NCBI GenBank assembly: GCA_016648135.1
Contig: JADDOH010005025.1
Location: 1-64,000, forward strand
DNA: 64,000 bases
Direction: 5' to 3'
Source of the DNA: Agrypnia vestita
Taxonomy: Eukaryota > Arthropoda > Insecta > Trichoptera > Phryganeidae
In this document: one piece after another, positions 63,620 through 64,000 of the stretch
Layout of the letters: each line of letters opens with the position of its first letter
Numbering within the stretch: the first letter of the stretch is position 1
Notes under the pieces: generated by a model
Database searches by the model: none
Told to the model about the DNA's origin: nothing
Seen by the model: the letters and a program-made list of their open reading frames with translations, nothing else
Position numbers and translations under genes: made by a program

Positions 63620-64000
63620 GTAACCTAACTAATTTAATGTTATATTGTGTGTTACATCGGTTCATAGACAGATGATTCTTTTATAGGTGGACTATAAATT
63701 TTAGAAACTTACATGTATTGTTCCTGGTTTCGATATAGTTCGGTACCATACTATTGTAGTTTGCAAACTTCACCAAACACTTAATATCATATTATTATAC
63801 AAAGCACTATCGCACTTTCACTTGGTTTTTTATTTATGTTGTAGGTTTTGTCAAAGAGACAATAAATACTTAGTAAAGTAGTATGTGCACACGTGGTAGA
63901 ATGTGTCCTACTGAAACTGAGATGTAACAAAGGATTGGTTAGGAAGGAAAAAAAGTACAGTTATGTACCAAATAGATACATACTAATAAAAAGTATTTTT

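Noticed and set aside
1..64000. CRISPR arrays, bacterial operons, phage genes
   Set aside because: No regularly spaced repeats with unique spacers and no prokaryotic gene organisation. The window is eukaryotic.

Overview
This is a non-coding-rich, AT-rich insect nuclear window, most likely from a moth or butterfly (Lepidoptera). The evidence is split genes with short exons in long introns, lepidopteran-type Helitron ends (CTAG/T 3' ends next to GAAGCCGGG- or GCGAAGTCGCG-like stems, and 5' ends of the TCTATACTAATAT type), mariner, Penelope-like, MITE, non-LTR and solo-LTR copies, and a eukaryotic initiator tRNA. I see no bacterial, phage or CRISPR content.

The one large host gene I can support is a relaxin-family-type leucine-rich-repeat GPCR (RXFP type, insect Lgr3/Lgr4 group) on the + strand. 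Eleven exons lie between 20255 and 63619. They join in frame without a stop, giving 1293 nt or 431 codons: leucine-rich repeats, then the cysteine-containing hinge, then TM1 to the start of TM5. The 5' part (signal peptide, LDLa, first repeats) and the 3' part (TM5-TM7, tail) are not seen; the 3' part must lie beyond the window. Introns range from 0.1 to 15.5 kb and carry most of the repeats. An intact-looking initiator tRNA-Met gene lies antisense inside the intron between the TM1 and TM2 exons. A possible last exon of an unrecognised minus-strand gene lies at 49219-49462.

Positions 1-20254 hold no gene I can recognise. From left to right there is a degenerate satellite-like block with a ~361-bp tandem repeat (1-2170), a non-LTR 3' end with a 3 x 108-bp array (3530-4448), non-LTR remnants, a solo LTR (7278-7584), a MITE-like element (8861-9358), and a 1.7-kb Helitron carrying a ~1.3-kb array of heat-shock-element-like TTC/GAA units (10317-12011). 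Further right come Penelope-type terminal fragments (13760-15850), a 538-bp solo LTR with a 4-bp target duplication, a 214-bp Helitron and a 275-bp MITE.

Inside the GPCR introns lie a complete mariner with an intact transposase and perfect 28-bp inverted ends (31092-32377), several copies of a long-inverted-repeat MITE family, two fully palindromic ~155-bp MITEs, more solo LTRs (one nested in a MITE), many non-LTR 3' ends, and two decayed Penelope-like GIY-YIG endonuclease ends. Each Penelope-like coding end is followed by a hammerhead-ribozyme-like motif. Five reasonably kept and at least two broken hammerhead-like motifs occur in the window.

The leads I rate highest are the Helitron-borne heat-shock-element-like array, the Penelope-associated hammerhead-like motifs with a shared one-nucleotide insertion, and the apparently intact mariner.
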